A stretch of 14,764 bases of DNA from a candidate division TA06 bacterium (GTDB lineage Bacteria > Ratteibacteria > UBA8468 > MWAK01): assembly GCA_022704925.1 (NCBI GenBank), contig JAKJFK010000019.1, forward strand, positions 1 to 14,764. Reading direction: 5' to 3'. The position numbers and the translations under genes were made by a program. How positions within the stretch are numbered: position 1 is the stretch's first letter; the number at the start of each line of letters is the position of its first letter. The notes beneath the pieces were generated by a model. It had not been told where the DNA came from. It saw only the letters and a list, made by a program, of their open reading frames with translations, and did not search any database. This document shows positions 13,932-14,764 of the stretch, piece by piece.

Positions 13932-13940
13932 ATTTTACCA
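13932..13940 (-). promoter_or_regulatory. Extended -10 promoter of tRNA-Ser
   Basis: On the minus strand TGGTAAAAT ends 6 nt before the mature tRNA 5' end, so transcription would start at or very near the first base of the tRNA. No good -35 is present 16-18 bp upstream; the TG one base before the hexamer may compensate. Confidence 0.45.
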
Positions 13941-14028
13941 TTGAAGGCCGGCGGCCGGTTAATCGGGCCGGCGGTGATTGACTTGAAAAGACGGGGCGAA
14001 TGATTGCGCGGGTTGGATGGAAACTCCG

Positions 14029-14045
14029 GGCCGGGGTTCCCGGCC
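14029..14045. terminator. Hairpin after the CoA-binding gene
   Basis: GGCCGGG-GTT-CCCGGCC is a perfect 7-bp stem one base beyond the stop codon of the minus-strand gene. The T tract that follows on the minus strand is short (GTTTCC), so it may be a weak terminator or a stabilising 3' hairpin. Confidence 0.45.
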
Positions 14046-14046
14046 G

Positions 14047-14463
14047 CTAAAATTGCGGCGGGGGAAGGTCTTCCTTCTTGTTGCCCGCCTCCAGCATCAC
14101 GCAGAGGCCGTGGATCACCTTAATGCCGTTTTGGTGGCAGAATTCGATGGCCTTCTCGCTCTCGGCGCCGGGCTGCAGCCAGACCCGCCTGATGCCCAGC
14201 TGCCGGCACTCCTCCAGCAGGATCTCGGTGACCGGCGGCGGGGTAACGAGGTCAACCACGTCAATCCTGAAGGGGATGTCGCTGATCCGCTTGTAGCAGG
14301 GGCGCCCCTCGACCTCGTCCAGGTTCGGGTTCACCGGGTAGACCTCGTACCCCCTGGCCAGCAGGTCCTTCAGGATCAGGTAGGCGTAGCGGGTCTTCTC
14401 CCGGAAGGAGCCCACCACGGCGAAGTTTTTTTGCCCCAGGAATTCTTTTACCAGGCTTGGCAT
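14047..14463 (-). CDS. CoA-binding domain protein (YccU family)
   Basis: 138-residue single-domain Rossmann-like protein of the CoA-binding family (COG1832 type), at about the family's normal length. The first strand and loop are NFAVVGSFREKTRYAY, then GYEVYPVNPNLDEVEGRPCY, a strand IDVVDLVTPP, the helix LLEECRQLGIRRVWLQPGAE, and IKVIHGLCVML near the end. The GSFREKTRYAY segment corresponds to the nucleotide-binding turn and the VWLQPGA segment to the second conserved motif. The cellular role of the family is not well defined; it is a small cytoplasmic protein. The ATG at 14463 follows GGGAGGG about 5 nt upstream. It is divergent from the metallopeptidase gene at 14591. Confidence 0.9.
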   Translation of the reverse strand: MPSLVKEFLGQKNFAVVGSFREKTRYAYLILKDLLARGYEVYPVNPNLDEVEGRPCYKRISDIPFRIDVVDLVTPPPVTEILLEECRQLGIRRVWLQPGAESEKAIEFCHQNGIKVIHGLCVMLEAGNKKEDLPPPQF

Positions 14464-14541
14464 GCTTTCCCTCCCCGGTTTCGATTCTTCCGGACCGCCG
14501 CTTATCTTTTACCACGGATTGATAAAAATTTCCACCAGAAA

Positions 14542-14550
14542 TGGTATATT
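14542..14550 (+). promoter_or_regulatory. Extended -10 promoter of the YgjP-like gene
   Basis: TGGTATATT has the TG-N-TATAAT-like form of an extended -10 and would start transcription near 14557, leaving a 34-nt leader. TTGATA occurs upstream but 20 bp or more from the hexamer, too far for a normal -35. Confidence 0.45.
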
Positions 14551-14590
14551 CTATCGGTACTCTCCCTGAACGCGGGTCAAATTTCAAGTC

Positions 14591-14764
14591 ATGATGCCGA
14601 ACCGAAAAGAAACGCCGCCGGCGATCCAGCGGATCGACCTGGAAGGCATCGAGATCGAGATTTCGCGCAAGCGGATCCGGAACCTTTATCTGCGCGTGGA
14701 TTCGCCGCTGGGCCGGGTGCGCATCTCGGCCCCGGCGCGGATGAGCCTGGAGCATGTCCGCGCC
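14591..14764 (+). CDS. YgjP-like metallopeptidase (5' part)
   Basis: The first 58 codons run off the right edge. The N-terminal strands, IEIEISRKRIRNLYLRVDSP followed by LGRVRISAPARMSLEHVRA, match the start of YgjP/DUF45-type (SprT/WLM-like) zinc peptidases, in which a similar basic strand precedes an HxxxH-containing domain at about residue 200. The catalytic motif lies outside the window, so activity cannot be judged. Start codons ATG 14591 and ATG 14594 are both possible; no ribosome site precedes either. Confidence 0.8.
   Translation, partial: MMPNRKETPPAIQRIDLEGIEIEISRKRIRNLYLRVDSPLGRVRISAPARMSLEHVRA

Overview
This is a GC-rich bacterial chromosome fragment carrying eleven substantial protein genes, one tRNA gene and an unusually repeat-dense intergenic region. 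The gene mix suggests an uncultivated bacterium of a Planctomycetota/PVC-like or Omnitrophota-like candidate phylum. That mix includes a secreted five-bladed-propeller glycosidase of a type common in those groups, VIT/VWA and TPR proteins, and intergenic palindromes of a style I associate with candidate-phylum genomes. The placement is an impression from gene families, not a measured assignment.

Left block (1-3985): the tail of a possible plus-strand gene converges on a minus-strand operon reading MerR-type regulator -> VIT/VWA protein -> TPR protein. The first two genes overlap by one base (TGATG) and the next gap is 18 nt. The operon has a strong sigma-70 promoter whose -10 lies 6 nt from the MerR ATG, so the transcript should be leaderless. 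An imperfect dyad, CACTTGAC-N9-GTTAAGTG, covers the -35 and spacer and looks like an autoregulatory operator.

Middle block (4180-8380): a perfect consensus promoter (TTGACA-17-TATAAT) drives an XRE/ImmA-IrrE regulator-protease. About 110 bp at its 3' end, including the first 9 codons of the next gene, occurs again 1,929 bp downstream (5281-5389 and 7210-7318, 108 of 109 identical). Between the copies sits a cassette with a 15-unit TPR gene that looks AT-richer than its neighbours, plus a short basic ORF. The simplest reading is that the ancestral operon was XRE/ImmA followed directly by a YwqK/MORN-repeat protein. The TPR cassette then split it, leaving a 17-codon stub after the first copy and an ImmA tail remnant before the second. 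This is the most striking feature of the window.

Right block (8356-13217): a secreted glycosidase-like propeller (minus) converges on the YwqK-like gene with a 25-bp overlap. It is divergent from an exported protein that joins a barrel-like N-terminal domain, a Pro/Ala-rich linker and an HExxHxxGxxD metallopeptidase. A TIM-barrel protein with an aldo/keto-reductase-like start follows, again from a promoter that predicts a leaderless mRNA.

Repeat region and right edge (13218-14764): about 620 bp without a credible gene hold a REP-like hairpin pair, purine-rich inverted repeats, tandem 12-bp palindromes and several long hairpins. A tRNA-Ser(UGA) gene on the minus strand follows. Its last 19 nt before the discriminator base are mirrored in inverted orientation just beyond its terminator. 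The window ends with a CoA-binding protein (minus) and the 5' end of a YgjP-like metallopeptidase gene (plus).
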